Shown here piece by piece: positions 33,392 to 45,000 of a DNA stretch of 64,000 bases. The notes under the pieces are model-generated. The model was not told where the DNA came from and searched no databases. It was given only the letters and a program-made list of their open reading frames with translations. The translations under genes and the position numbers were made by a program. Every line of letters begins with the position of its first letter. Position 1 is the first letter of the stretch. The DNA is from Uranotaenia lowii (lineage: Eukaryota > Arthropoda > Insecta > Diptera > Culicidae): contig NC_073693.1 in NCBI RefSeq assembly GCF_029784155.1, positions 136,017,988-136,081,987 of the forward strand. The letters are read 5' to 3'.

Positions 33392-33581
33392 TGTTAGGAC
33401 ACCATCAAGACAGCCATCATCAGCGTTGCAGAGAACGTCATCGGCGACGAGGAGTGTAGGAGGGTGATGGACGAACAGAATTGCCGCCCGGGCGACAGTA
33501 GTGCAAAGAAGCACCCGTCAAAATGTGCAAAATCACCGACAGCGGAAGAGGCAGCGAGTCCAAATTTTCCAGGAGAAAAAT

Positions 33582-33979
33582 GTGACATGTGGATTTCACA
33601 TGTCATTTTCATGCCTTCCAATTCTTACATCCTCAGCAGACCACACCAGTGAGAACATGCTGAGAAATTTATTACTAACCGGCATTGAACCTTCAGTTCA
33701 ATGCCTGCACAAAATTCAGCATCAGCATTTACTGCGACGAACGAAAGTGTCGCATTTCAAATTTACTGAACCTCGCTGTTACCATGTGTGCAGTCATAGC
33801 TTTTCGAGGTTTCTGTCTTTGTCTCTTTCGCATGTACATCGATCACGGATTGGTGATCGTGTACATGGCTTTTACATAGAACGGTGCTTCAGGCGTCTCC
33901 AGTAGGAACCTTGTCAAGAACTTATCGAACAATAAAAAATCAATCTGAATCCAACCTTCAACGGAGTAAAATCGTATCA
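33582..33979 (+). repeat. 5' LTR
   Basis: TGTGACATGTGG... to ...CGTATCA, about 398 bp. It directly follows RTE sequence (GGAGAAAAA) and directly precedes the primer-binding site. An AATAAA lies near 33930. Confidence 0.7.
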
Positions 33980-33995
33980 TGGCAATACCGTGACA
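33980..33995 (+). promoter_or_regulatory. Primer-binding site
   Basis: TGGCAATACCGTGACA abuts the LTR. It resembles the TGGCGACCGTGACA type that pairs with a tRNA-Arg 3' end in mdg1/412 elements, with differences. Confidence 0.5.
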
Positions 33996-34091
33996 AGAGC
34001 CAAGTGTCAAAAAAAAAAAAAACCAAGTCCAGGTGTTAGAAATTTGTGATCTAGTGTAAAGTGTGCATCAGTGTGCGAACAGCGACTAATA

Positions 34092-34328
34092 ATGGGAACA
34101 GGTGCATCAAAACCTAGTGCATCAGTGTCGGGAGATAAAGATCTCACCATTATAAACAATCAAGAAACCCATAGCGATTTTCACGAAGATCATGCGCTCA
34201 AACTGAACATCATCTTAGTGCTAGTTACAATCCAGCTAGTGTTTGTAATTTACAAAATTTGGCACAAAAGAGTGCAGAAAAAAACGATCCTAAGTGTAAA
34301 AGCAATGGCAGATCTAGACAAAGTCTAA
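34092..34328 (+). CDS. Small leader ORF with myristoylation signal and one membrane segment
   Basis: 78 codons between primer-binding site and gag. The start MGTGASK matches the N-myristoylation pattern (Gly2, Ser6, Lys7). A polar stretch follows, then one hydrophobic segment at about residues 38-55 (LNIILVLVTIQLVFVIY) and a Lys/Arg-rich cytosolic-type end. This predicts a lipid-anchored single-pass membrane peptide. It is not part of gag, which starts 500 bp later. Short leader ORFs occur in mdg1/412-type elements, but their function is not established. No frame damage was seen. Confidence 0.5.
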   Translation: MGTGASKPSASVSGDKDLTIINNQETHSDFHEDHALKLNIILVLVTIQLVFVIYKIWHKRVQKKTILSVKAMADLDKV

Positions 34329-34459
34329 CAAGAAAGGCAAAGTCCAGAGAAAAAAAAAGGGACAAACAAAAAAAAAAAAAAAAAAACAGTGCTAAAATGA
34401 ACAGTGTGGCAGTAGCTGAAATATCAAAAGAGTAAAGTGTACACGAGTGACAGAGCTAG

Positions 34460-34650
34460 TAACGCTCCACCAAAGGGATAACCGGCAACTAGGAGCGTCC
34501 CCACCGAAGGGTCAACCGGCAACTTGGAGCGGCCCCAACAAAGGGATAACCGGCAACTAGGAGCGTCCCCACCGAAGGGTCAACCGGCAACTCGGAGCGG
34601 CCCCAACAAAGGGATAACCGGCAACATGGAGCGTCCCCACCGACAGCCAC
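34460..34650 (+). repeat. 35-bp tandem repeat in the LTR-element leader
   Basis: About 5.5 units built on GGGTCAACCGGCAACT and GGGATAACCGGCAACT, which alternate and give a 70-bp higher period with GGAGCGTCCCCACC/GGAGCGGCCCCAAC. It lies between the small ORF and gag. Confidence 0.85.
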
Positions 34651-34836
34651 CACAGTAACCGGAAACCTGAGTAGAGCAAAAGCGCAGTTAGTATGCCAGC
34701 GGCTAACAACAAAACCAACAACAAAACCGACAAACGTGAGGTAGGACAATGTTATAGAAAACTGTAAGTAAGAAAAAATCATAATAGTGTAACAAAAATG
34801 ACAGCAGAAAACAGAATTAAATAATAATATTAATTT

Positions 34837-36132
34837 ATGGACCAAGTAGATTCACTACTGGCAGATTTGTCGAAAATCTTAGTTAACCTTAAGAAAAATC
34901 CTAATCGAAGATACAGGAGAGCAACGTTATTGAACAAACTAAACCAAAGTAGAATCTATTACAACGAAATATTAGATTTAATAGATCTCTTTGGGGGAAC
35001 CAAACAGATTTTTTTTATAAAGTCGGCAAGGTTACTGTACGGCGAAATAAAAACTTTAATAGATTCAAAGCTTGATCGAAATCATCTGATTTCATTTAAG
35101 ACCTTAGCAAAAGTGTCGTTATCATTTTTACAGTTACATAAAAGAAACATGGCAAACCCAAAGGTAGACGTAAAATTGGGTACGACGCTGATTCAAATGT
35201 ATGATGGCGCACCACAGCATTTGGATGCTTTCATTGACTCCGTAAATTTATTCAATGACACGGTACAAAGTGATTTTGCTGCAGCCACGGCCGCACAAAT
35301 ACAAACAGCTCAAGTTACCGTAGTGAAGCTCATAAAATCACGGCTAACAGGCGTAGCCCGGCAAGTAATTGCAGGAGCCGATGATTTACAAGGCATCATA
35401 GACGCAGTAAAACAACACTGCGAGTCAAAAATTACTTCGGACAATGTTCTGGCCAAGCTAAAAGCAACCAGACAAAAAGATTCAATTCAAACTTTTTGTA
35501 ACGAAGTTGAAACTTTAACAACACAACTTAAATCATGCTATGTAAGGGAAGAAATCCCAGCAAACAGAGCCAACACGATGGCAACCAAAAAAGGAGTCGA
35601 GGCTCTAATAAGCGGTAGCAAGAATACCGACACAAAACTTATTTTGAAGGCTGGGACCTTCAACAAAATTAATGACGCAATTCAAAAGGTGATGGAAAAT
35701 AATGAAATCACCAGTAACAACAATTCACCTGCTACAAATGCTCAAATTTTAACAGGTCGAGTAAGCCACCCAAGAGGGCGTGGAACAAACCACAGAGGAC
35801 GTGGTAATTATTCAAACTTTTACCAACATGATCGACACGTTAGGTACCAAAACTCGCCCCATAATCGTGGAAATTTTTCAAACCAGAGGGGTCATTGGTC
35901 TCATCGAGGTAATTTCTCGAATCAAAGAGGCAATTGGACTCAGCGTGGACGGTATCCACCGAATATGTTTTTAGCACACCAAGGCGGTGCACAATATCAG
36001 CCGCCAGCGCACCAGGCAATTCAAATGCCGTTGCATCCACACATTCAAATGCCACAGCAACAACATATTCTACAGTCAACAAATGGAAATATCCACCCTT
36101 TAGGGGTACAGCTGGGGCAGCATATACAATAA
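34837..36132 (+). CDS. Gag of the mdg1-like LTR element (431 aa)
   Basis: Intact ORF from ATG 34837 to TAA. The N-terminal half is helical and charged, and the middle (MYDGAPQHLDAFIDSVNLF and following) resembles the Ty3-type capsid fold used to assemble particles. The C-terminal part has RGRG and NRGNFSNQRG repeats and then a Gln/Pro/His-rich tail. There is no CCHC knuckle, so RNA binding would rest on the Arg/Gly repeats, as in mdg1/412-type Gags. The protease frame begins just downstream and is cut at 36231, so this copy cannot make Pol. Confidence 0.8.
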   Translation: MDQVDSLLADLSKILVNLKKNPNRRYRRATLLNKLNQSRIYYNEILDLIDLFGGTKQIFFIKSARLLYGEIKTLIDSKLDRNHLISFKTLAKVSLSFLQLHKRNMANPKVDVKLGTTLIQMYDGAPQHLDAFIDSVNLFNDTVQSDFAAATAAQIQTAQVTVVKLIKSRLTGVARQVIAGADDLQGIIDAVKQHCESKITSDNVLAKLKATRQKDSIQTFCNEVETLTTQLKSCYVREEIPANRANTMATKKGVEALISGSKNTDTKLILKAGTFNKINDAIQKVMENNEITSNNNSPATNAQILTGRVSHPRGRGTNHRGRGNYSNFYQHDRHVRYQNSPHNRGNFSNQRGHWSHRGNFSNQRGNWTQRGRYPPNMFLAHQGGAQYQPPAHQAIQMPLHPHIQMPQQQHILQSTNGNIHPLGVQLGQHIQ

Positions 36133-36741
36133 ATGTGTCTGCCACCAATTACGTCCAACTGATGGTTGATATGTCCGATGTGCAATTATCATTTATTGTT
36201 GATTGCGGATCTGATATATCAGTTGTCAAATGTGCGCCGCCAGGAGGAGGAGGAGCTCGAGGAGCTGGAGCAACTGCATCGTTCCCAAGAAACACGAAAG
36301 TTCTATCAGAAACTCAACGCATCCCACAAAGGCTTCGTGCCGCAAGCCGAAATGTGCCGAGATAAGGACGGGGGCTTCCTGACGGACAATCGTGAGGTGA
36401 TCAAAAGGTAGATGCAGAACTTCCATGAACTCCTGAACAGCGCACATGCAGGAGATCAAGACGGTGGGGAAAGATACATCGCCGGCGTAGCCAATGATGA
36501 GGTGAAACCACTCCCAACGATGAGTGAAGTTACGGAAGCCATTCACCAGCTCAATAGCAACAAGTGGGCTGGGAAGGATGGCATCGTAGCTGAACGCATC
36601 AAAAGAAGAGCCTACCGAGTGATCACTGTCCTCAATGCCGCCTACAAAGTGTTGTCCCGAATCCTTCTCCGCCGGCTAACGCCACAAGCAGACAGATTCG
36701 TGGGAAGTCATAAGACTGGCTTCATGGAGGAACGGTCTACG

Positions 36742-38830
36742 AGAATGATTGACTCATTCTTCCATGTAACACATACGATTATGGATTATACGACATGGAT
36801 TATAAATGACAGCCACACTGATGTTCAAAGAACAAAACTAAATTCTTTGAACATCTGTGTGGCTATCATTTATAATCCATGTGGATCTAATCCGCTTTTT
36901 GCCCAGCACTACGAAAAGTTTTTAACAGATCTGCAAGCATTCAATTTCGATAGAGTCTACTTATTAGGAGATTTCAATATCAATGTATCATCGAACCTAC
37001 CTTCTATCAATCTACACGCTCTTAACAGTATTCATACAACATTTGATCTAACGGTCTTACCCACATCTCCTACTAGAATAACTGAACACTGCGCCACCAC
37101 TATCGATCTCATGATCACTGATTCACCTCAGCATATAACTAAAGCTAAAACTGCTAATGCAAACTCTATTTCTGATCATGAAATTATTTATTTGATATCC
37201 GATGTGAGAGTACCTAAATCATATCCACAAAGAGTTAAAGCACGCAGTTTAGCAAGGATTTATACGACTCAACTACATATGGACTATCAAAGACTCGACC
37301 TAACACCTTTTTTCGATACTAATGATATCGATCACAAAGCTTCATTCATTACATTAAAGTTGAAGTTTCTTCTAGATACTCATGCTCCTGAAAAAACGAT
37401 AACAGTCCGCGATAAACGTACTACTTGGATCACGAACGAGATAGAGCGTACAATTGCGCTCAGGGATTTAGCGTATTCCCTTTACGTCCGTAACCCCAAA
37501 CGGTTTAAAGGAGATCCCCAGTGGATTGATTACACTCGTATTCGTGACAGAGCAAGAACCCTAATATCCCAAGCGAAAAAACGTTATGCAGATAGGTGTT
37601 TTTCTGTCGATCTACCAGCCAATAAATAAATAATCCGATTGCTGCCAAAGACTTCAGACAAATAAGTGTACTGCCAGCTATGTCAAAACTGCTTGAAAAA
37701 GTTCTACTTGCACAAATAACTGAGCATCTGAATCAACACGCTCCTCCTCTTCTAGCTGAGCATCAAGCTGGCTATCGTAGAGGTTACTCAACGACAACTG
37801 CTCTAGCTAAAGTGTCCCATGGCACGGTAATGGTGCTTGTTGACTTTTCCTTGGCTTTCAACTGTGTCAACCATAATTTGCTGTCAAGGAAGTTAATATC
37901 CGAGTTTGTTTTTCGTCACCTGCCTGCAACCTCATATCATCTTTCCTCACGCATCTGTGTCAGGTAGTGCGTTTTTCTAATAAGGTATCAACTGAACAAC
38001 CTCTAGCAGATGGAACACCTCAAGGTTCGTGCTTAAGTGCCCTGCTTTTTAGCTTATACGTCAATAGTCTCCCCTCAATCTTAAAATGCAGTTATCAGCT
38101 CTATGCAGATGACCTGAAAAATTTACATCAATGGGCCAATAACTGAAATAGATCAGCTTGTGCGATCAATCAATGTAGATCTGGCGGGAATAGAGCTATG
38201 GAGTAGAAATAATTTTCTATCGCCCAACCCCACTAAAACCCAAGCGAATTGTTTTCACCAAGAGAGATACTGTAAATCCAGACACTAATATTGTAATCTG
38301 TAATCACACCATCCCTCTGATAAAATAGGTGAAAAACTTGGGTCATATAATGGATCAAAATCTGGATTGGACCGACCATGTCAATAGCGTTTCATCTAAG
38401 GTTTTTCTTTCTCACAGAACATTCCGTAAATTTCAATCAGTTCTCCAACTCCCAATTCGTCTGAAATTGGTCCAATCTGTTATTGTTCCCATCTTTTTAT
38501 ACTGTGATGTAGTTTACTTCCCAGGTCTATCAGCAGCATGCAAGGGCCAGCTGCTCAGGTGTTTCAAATCTGCAGCTAGATTTGTCTTCAATCTAAAACG
38601 TAGGGAGACTACCGAGACCACCAGAAGACTAATACTTGGCTGCGAGCTTCTGAAGAATTATCGAAGACTCATTTGCTGCTTTATGCGTCAGGGCTATGAT
38701 CAAGGGCTGCCTGTCTATCTCCTAAATCACCTGCAGCGAGAAAGAAACGACCGACCGCACTGAACCGAGCCAACTAGAGAGAAACTTACCTATATTCTAT
38801 TAACATTCCAAAAGTTTTTTTTAATGCAAG
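36742..38830 (+). pseudogene. Jockey/CR1-like LINE, 5'-truncated and decayed
   Basis: First a piece of endonuclease with YLLGDFNINV, then TTIDLMITD and SISDHEII (catalytic Asp/His region). A linker follows to 37629. The RT has KLLEKVLLAQITEHL, QAGYRRGYSTTTALA, VDFSLAFNCVNH (motif A), GTPQGSCLSALLFSLYVN (motif B) and LYADD (motif C, about 38100). The C-terminal region has LGHIMDQNLDWTDHV and ends at 38763. Stops and frame changes at about 37627, 37966 and 38110-38330 make it inactive. The 5' end is a hairpin (36794-36881). Confidence 0.85.
36794..36881. repeat. Inverted repeat at the LINE 5' junction
   Basis: Two arms of 39 bp (36794-36832 and 36843-36881) match at 37 positions around a 10-base loop. 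They start CATGGATTATAAATGA and CATGGATTATAAATGA on opposite strands. Confidence 0.9.
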
Positions 38831-39005
38831 TGTTTTCTTAACCTTAATTAATAGTTCATTGTAACTGATGGGCTGCGTTTAAGTTAGCAAGTAACAAATT
38901 ACAAATTACATTCGAATTTTTCGCTCGGGAAAAGCCAATCATGGTTCTTGAAATAGCACATTTTGCAGCAGTGCATTTCTGTGCAGGTTGTTTACATATG
39001 CAGAT

Positions 39006-39100
39006 TTGGCCGGCGACCATGGCCTAGAGGATAGTTTATAAGTCTTCTAAATCAGAGGTCTTGAGATCGTGTCTCGGTCACGGCATTCATAGTACTCTAT
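39006..39100 (+). mobile_element. tRNA-like SINE head (possible)
   Basis: TGGCCTAGAGGA resembles a pol III A box. GAGATCGTGTCTC, about 45 bp later, is a weak B box, and GACC/GGTC-type ends could pair. No full cloverleaf, so not called a tRNA gene. The body and tail of a SINE were not defined. Confidence 0.3.
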
Positions 39101-39385
39101 CTGTGGGCTGGTGGTTTTAGCTTTTGTAAGATTTTAGCCGTCATCTTATATGTAGGTACATATGTGTTCGTTTATTATTAAGATAGCAATGATTGGCACA
39201 GAGATATGCAAAATTTCCTCAGGGCTTAGAAATATTCACGTTTTCTGCTCATGATTGGCAGTTATGACATGTCCTTAATAAGATTGTTCGGTTATTGCAT
39301 TGCACGACAGGGAATTTTTACCTTGGTTATAATAATACCCACAAAATAAAACAACACCTGGCCCTTTTTTCCATTCTTAATATGT

Positions 39386-41466
39386 TTATAAGTATTCATT
39401 GGCACCATACTTAATAGACGCTAATTTGCCGTCATTGACAACCCAGACCGAACCGGATTCAGCACTCAGAACAGCTTGCACCACAGCTTTTCCAACAATA
39501 GATGGCCTGAAAGTGATAATTATGATAAAGCAAGTGATACTTACAACACATTTGACCGAATTTTACATAAAATCAAATGAATGTAAAGCTCAGATTTTTT
39601 TTCTGTGCAGTCCCTCGGTAAATTATATTGCTAAAATTTTGACATAAAGGGTGATACGGTCAAAATTTGGTCAATATCAACTCTCTCCGAGATGCCGCAA
39701 ATATGCTGGGTGTATCGTCTACAACCGTGCATCGAGCCAAAAAACGAGCCGGACTATCGACTTACAAGAAGGTAGTGACTCCAAACCGCGATAATAAACA
39801 AAATACGACGGCCAAAGCGCGATCTCGGAGGCTGTACACGACGATGCAGACGAAATTGGACTGCGTGTAATAGACGACGAAACCTACGTCAAAGCCGACT
39901 ACAAGCAGCTTCCGGGACAGGAGTTTTATACGGCAAAAGGAAGGGGAAAGGTAGCAGATATTTTCAAGCACATGAAACTGTCAAAGTTCACGAAGAAATT
40001 TCTGGTTTGGCAAGCCATCTGTACCTGTGGCTTGAAAAGCAGCATTTTCAAAGCTTCCAGAACTGTCAACCAAGAAATTTACGTGAAAGAGTGTTTGAAT
40101 AAACGTCTGCTACCTTTCCTGAAGAGACACGGTTGTTTCGTACTGCTTTGGCCGGATTGGGCATCTTGCCATTACGGTAAAAAGGCCATGGAGTGGTACG
40201 CCGTCAACAACGTGCAAGTGGTTCCCAAGGACAAGAACCCTCCCAACACGCCAGAGCTCCGCCCAATTGAGAAATACTGGGCTATTGTCAAGCGGAACCT
40301 AAATAAGACCAAAAAACTGCTAAGGACAAGCAGCAGTTCAAGGCAAACTGGCTTTCTGCGGCGAAGAAGGTGGACAAGGTGGCTGTACAAAATCTGATGG
40401 CAGGGGTTAAGCGTAAGGCTTTGGATTTGGAAAAGCGGAAGCCTAACTGAATATTTTTCCTGAATTTTATACTAACTAAACTTGAAAAAGAAATTTAATT
40501 TGATTTTTTAAATAAACGATTTCACCGATTTACACGCGTTTTCCCCTGACCAAATTTTGACCGTATCACCCTTTATCATATGCTTAGGTATACTCACTCC
40601 TGATATGGCGGCTTGACTACTGATTCTTGTTTCGTCTTCAACCAGGGATACGTCGTTGAACATGGCTGCTCATCTACAGTATTCATCATAATTGTATTGG
40701 TTGGCCCTGGGCAAATAACCACCACTTTGATTCCAGTATGTTGGAAGTTAGTCTCACTCTGTTGGAAAATGATAATTGTAAATTCAAATAATAATTTTGA
40801 GAACTTCTGGATGAAAACTACTTACTCCCATGGCCCGAGTAAAGCCAACGACGCCGCATTTGGTGGCACTATAAATTGCACAAAAATCGGTGGGCTCTAG
40901 CCCGGCCACCGATGCAATGTTAACAATGCATCCTCCAGAACCCGATTTGTGTTTGCCCATCACGTCGAAAGCGATCATGGTGCTGTTGATCAATGCTGAC
41001 TAAAGACGAAGAAAACCATACTTTCAGTAAAATAAATATAGATGGAGAGAAAAATTTCCACCGACCAAATTCACTGCAACAGTACGAGCGACATCATGTT
41101 CGGCAAAAACTCCCGCACAATTCACCAGAACATCAATCGACCCCAGCCATTGGACTGCGTCTTGCTGAAGCGCTTTTTCCAGTGCCGATTTGTCTGTTAC
41201 ATCGCATTGACTGTAGAATATCGACGCCATGGGGTTAAGCACCTTCAGGGTGTTTTCCCTCCCGGCGTCCAGGCTGCCGGCAATGTCAAGAATGAGGAGT
41301 TTCTAAAAATAAATACTTGAATACTGAAAAAATTCAAATTGAGATAATTCAAGATGCACTTCTCCTATACCTCAACTCCACTTTTGAGCAGCTCCTCAGC
41401 GACAGAAAACCCAATCCCGCGGGCACCTCCGGTAATGACCGCAGCTTTTACATTCAGTTGCGCCAT
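39386..41466 (-). CDS. Short-chain dehydrogenase/reductase SDR-3 (262 aa)
   Basis: The exons, in transcript order, are 41466-41371, 41302-41066, 40999-40826, 40758-40598 and 39506-39386, which join to 789 bp in one frame. Motifs: TGGARGIG at residues 12-19, Asp after beta-2 (LILDI), CDVTD, NCAG, Ser141 (NIAS), Tyr154/Lys158 (YSATK) and CPG. All are intact, pointing to an active NAD-dependent cytosolic oxidoreductase of the same type as SDR-2. The first three introns are 63-68 bp. The fourth (39507-40597, 1091 bp) contains a complete 927-bp DD37E element plus its TA duplication. The splice sites are outside the element, so the gene can still be spliced. The fourth junction keeps phase 2 (GA|G). 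Confidence 0.92.
39647..40573 (+). mobile_element. DD37E mariner-type element in SDR-3 intron 4
   Basis: Near-perfect terminal repeats, AAGGGTGATACGGTCAAAAT at both ends (inverted), continue through TTTGGTC. TA flanks at 39645-39646 and 40574-40575. It is 927 bp, shorter than a full element because the transposase N-terminus is deleted. Confidence 0.93.
39667..40450 (+). pseudogene. DD37E transposase, internally deleted
   Basis: It lacks the first HTH and begins with the second DNA-binding helix region (SLRDAANMLGVSSTTVHRAK). Catalytic Asp in DDETYVKADY, Asp in WPDWASCHY and Glu in PELRPIEKYW are present, with exactly 37 residues between the last two. The conserved KFLVWQAICTCG lies between. 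There are frame changes near 39865 and after an A-run near 40315. The copy is inactive but carries good ends that could be moved by an active relative. Confidence 0.88.
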
Positions 41467-42017
41467 TCTGAGTTCTGTCCAGGGGTTCAAATAACCTATC
41501 TAAAATATTTGAAAATGGAATTTAAATTCCGATAGACGTTCTTTCCGATGAAAAACACAGGATATAATGAAGTGACAAAATATCAGTAGATAGATTGCTT
41601 ACAGGGGGGTTGACCATTTGGGGGCTTCTTATCGTTAATTGGACTGTCTTATCTGGATTTCTGGACCGGACTAGCCAAAATAAGCGAAAATATGTGAAAG
41701 TTCAATATGTTATCGGACAAGACGGGAGGTTGACATTTTTTTTTAAATTATCAACCCAGTTGGGTTTTAAACCGAGAATTTGTGATTTTTTTTCTTTTTG
41801 TTCCAGGTACATAAATTATAACAGTTTTTAATATTTTTTGTTGTTTTTTGCTCTTGAGAGAAATCCTCAAAGTGTTAGTAGTTAAGTACTGAGATTGGTA
41901 TTCTGTTCAAATAAAATTTAACCTAATTAAACCTTTCCTAAATAATCTCTAGCCAAAAGTTTGTAAAAGAATGATACTTCAAAATATTACAAATGTATAT
42001 AGATATGGACTATGCTG

Positions 42018-45000
42018 TTAGATGTACTTGTTTTTCCCATATTCCATTGGCGTTATCTTGTCTTCACTGCAAACCCAAATAGATCCAGGTTCAGCTGTCA
42101 GAACCGCTTGAATCACAGCCCTACCTACAGCAGAAGGTCTGAAACAAAAATAAAATATAGGTTTGGAAAGTATTATCAATGTTACCTAATTGTATCGGCC
42201 TTATCGGTGAAAAATTATGTCCTTTTTGGTATGAACATCTTAAGATTATGAAATTTTATAAACGAATAGAAAGTTAGAAGAAATGAAAGATTTTGAAAAT
42301 GAGCGGGTAGAATTTATTAGAAGCATTATCATCACGTACCAAATTTTTGTTCGGCACGGGCCTACTAGGGGAATGGTTTCCTAAATGGGCCTATCGGGTT
42401 AAATGACCCTACGGCTGTTTGGCGAAATGGCTGACTAGACAGCTTATCTGACCAATGCATTTTGAGAGTGATACGCTTAGAACATAAGGCAAGAAAGAAT
42501 TTTATGAAATTATAAACTCAAAAAAATTTAAAAAATCATACAAGGTTTTGATACATTTTGATGTAATATTTCGACTTTTAAAAATTATACGTAAAGAAGT
42601 TTAAATCAAAAACTACGATGGTTTTTGTTTCTTACTCAAATGAACTTAAGAAATTAAACATATTTCAGCTTTTGTGGACGTTTAATAATGATTATTTAAT
42701 GGAATAATAGAGTGTTTTTGTATGCCCCCATCATGTTTGAAAAATGCCTCCATCCTAAAATAACAGGTTAAATAGAATAAATAAATGATTTTTATCACTG
42801 AACCTTCAAATCTAAGCTCTGAATGATATCTTAAGAATGAATTGAAAATCTAAAGACAGATTTGATAAAGTTTTTCTCATGGATGAACTCTCCCATAGTA
42901 TGGCAACCCTAACTTTTGTTTTATTCCACAAAATTATAATAAACATAAATTTTTATGAAACTTCAGCTTTGTCGTACGGAAATTACTACTTTCTAGCAGT
43001 TTCAATGAAATTATAAGGAAGTATTGTCCAAAAAACAGAAATTTTGTTCAAAACATAAAAAGGCGCATTTAGCCCGCACGGTTTGAGGTTCGGCATTTTA
43101 GACAACACTCACAATAAAATCGTTTTCTTGGAAACAGAAGAAAATTTTATCATAAGAATTACTGCATTGTATTGAAAACAGATGCCTGCACGCGTGCATA
43201 TAGTTTTTGTACACATATTCGACGAGATATTCGATTAAATTAGTGTTCTGCTTAATAGGCGCATATAGCCCGCTCCTCCCCTACTATGAAGTGGTAGATA
43301 CAAATAGAGTTGCATCGAACATCACACATTCGTAGGCCAAGCGTGATTCGTCCCATAAGCGGTAACTTGCAGTGCGAACGAACAAAAAGATGGTAGGTAT
43401 GTGATTGCTCAGATAAGCTCTCAGAAACGGATCTATCGATGTTTGTTATCATCGCATTCGTTACAACCGGGGTTTGGTTGCGAAACGTTACGGTCGATAG
43501 TCTGATAGTGGACTACCATCGATGCTAATTACGGTTGCAGTATTTTGATCTAAGAAAAAGTTTTGAGACTTCAAGTAATTCAAATTTACACCTTTGCAAA
43601 AAACGGTTCAGGATTTCCTGAGATACAAGGCTCAAAATCTGGCGTTCCCACTTTTTTTATTTTCTCGACGGTCCTTGGTGTAACCAAAACTCCCGTTGGT
43701 CCTTTGAGTGTTAACAAACATAACTAACGGCAATTAAATTCTTCATTTAAAACACGGTGTACAATATAATAAGGTGATATCTTCCCGATAATGTCGTCAT
43801 TACTATCCATCTAGTGATCCTCGGTGTATGCAGCATTATCTTACGCGCGCAAAACCGCGCGCCTGGCACGCAATTCGAAGATAGTAATGACGTCACTTAT
43901 TTACATTCAAACGAGTTGTTAACTCGTGTTACTGTAGGCTACTAGCCTACCCTGCCTATTTATACCGTGATTTAAAATATCTTTAAAAAAAAAATACCTC
44001 TACATTTCGATATCCAGTTCAAAATGCTGAAACCTAATAAAAAAGTTTTTATTTGTAGAAATCGGTAAAAAGTTCCTTAGAGCAAGTTCACTCGTGTTGG
44101 GAAAAAAGTGGTAGAAATTTTGACACTTGTAGCACATTCAGTAAATTTTACCATGATAAAATGTGTTCAAGATCTATGGGCGTTGTATTTTTTTACAGCA
44201 CTGTTTTTATTTCAGCCGTATGTGCCGTAACTTGAAGCCGACAGATCTTGAAAATGTTTGTGTAGGCAAAATTTTCAAAATGTGCTAAACGTGTCCAAAT
44301 TTCAACCACTTTTTCCCAACACCAGTGAACTTGCTCTTAGTAAGGATCGAAGCAATCCGTAGTGTGGCAGGGCGTAAACAAACATGCGGAAAATGGATTG
44401 AAGTTGATCCGAGACTTGAAAAATCTATCAAATACCAGGTGGAAATAGCTTGTGTTACAAAGATCATCAAATTGGTAAAACGCTTGAAGAAATTTGCGCT
44501 ATCCAAGTTTCCTGTTCAACCATAGAAGAATGTAAGTACTAAGTATTCAATGCCGGTATTGAAGAAAAGGTTTTCCCACCAATGACATCTCAATGACATC
44601 AAGCTCGCAGCAGAATTTATTTCAATTTCCATGAATGCCCTGGACTGGACACTTCAGATTCTTGGATGTATTGAATTTACCCAAAAGCTCAATTTCCAAG
44701 CTAAGTACCATTTTTTTATTACATTTCATCAAGAATGCTCTGGTTACAAGAAAACTGTGATAAATCTTTTTATATAGTGAACGTTCCACTGCTGTCATGC
44801 AGAGCAAACTCGACGACCTCACCGAAAGCTCCAAGGCAGCAGGTCTCAAAATCAATGTCGGAAAGACCAAATCGATGGAAATCAACACAGAAAATCGTTC
44901 CAATTTCGTGGTAGCTGGACAACAGGTTGAGACAGTGGAGTGCTTCCAGTATCTTGGTAGCCAGATTACGCCTGATGGTGGTACCAAGAAAGACATCGAA

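Larger units (their letters stand above)
33582..36231 (+). mobile_element. mdg1-like Ty3 LTR retrotransposon lacking its 3' half
   Basis: 5' LTR, primer-binding site, leader with a small ORF and tandem repeats, gag, and the first codons of a protease (IVDCGSDISVVK, about 36190-36228) in a different frame from gag. It ends abruptly at 36231, where RTE sequence resumes. RT, integrase, 3' LTR and target duplication are all absent. Confidence 0.8.
32697..36741 (+). mobile_element. RTE copy 3, twice interrupted and 3'-truncated
   Basis: Segments homologous to the RTE at the left edge lie at about 32697-32817, 33392-33581 and 36232-36741. They are separated by a 574-bp insertion and by an LTR element. 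Across both gaps the RTE sequence resumes at the next base. It carries stops (e.g. GACTGTTAG at 32807), and the 3' part is missing where another LINE begins. Confidence 0.85.

Noticed and set aside
39006..39100. tRNA gene
   Set aside because: A- and B-box-like words are present, but no full cloverleaf or anticodon stem forms. At best the head of a SINE.
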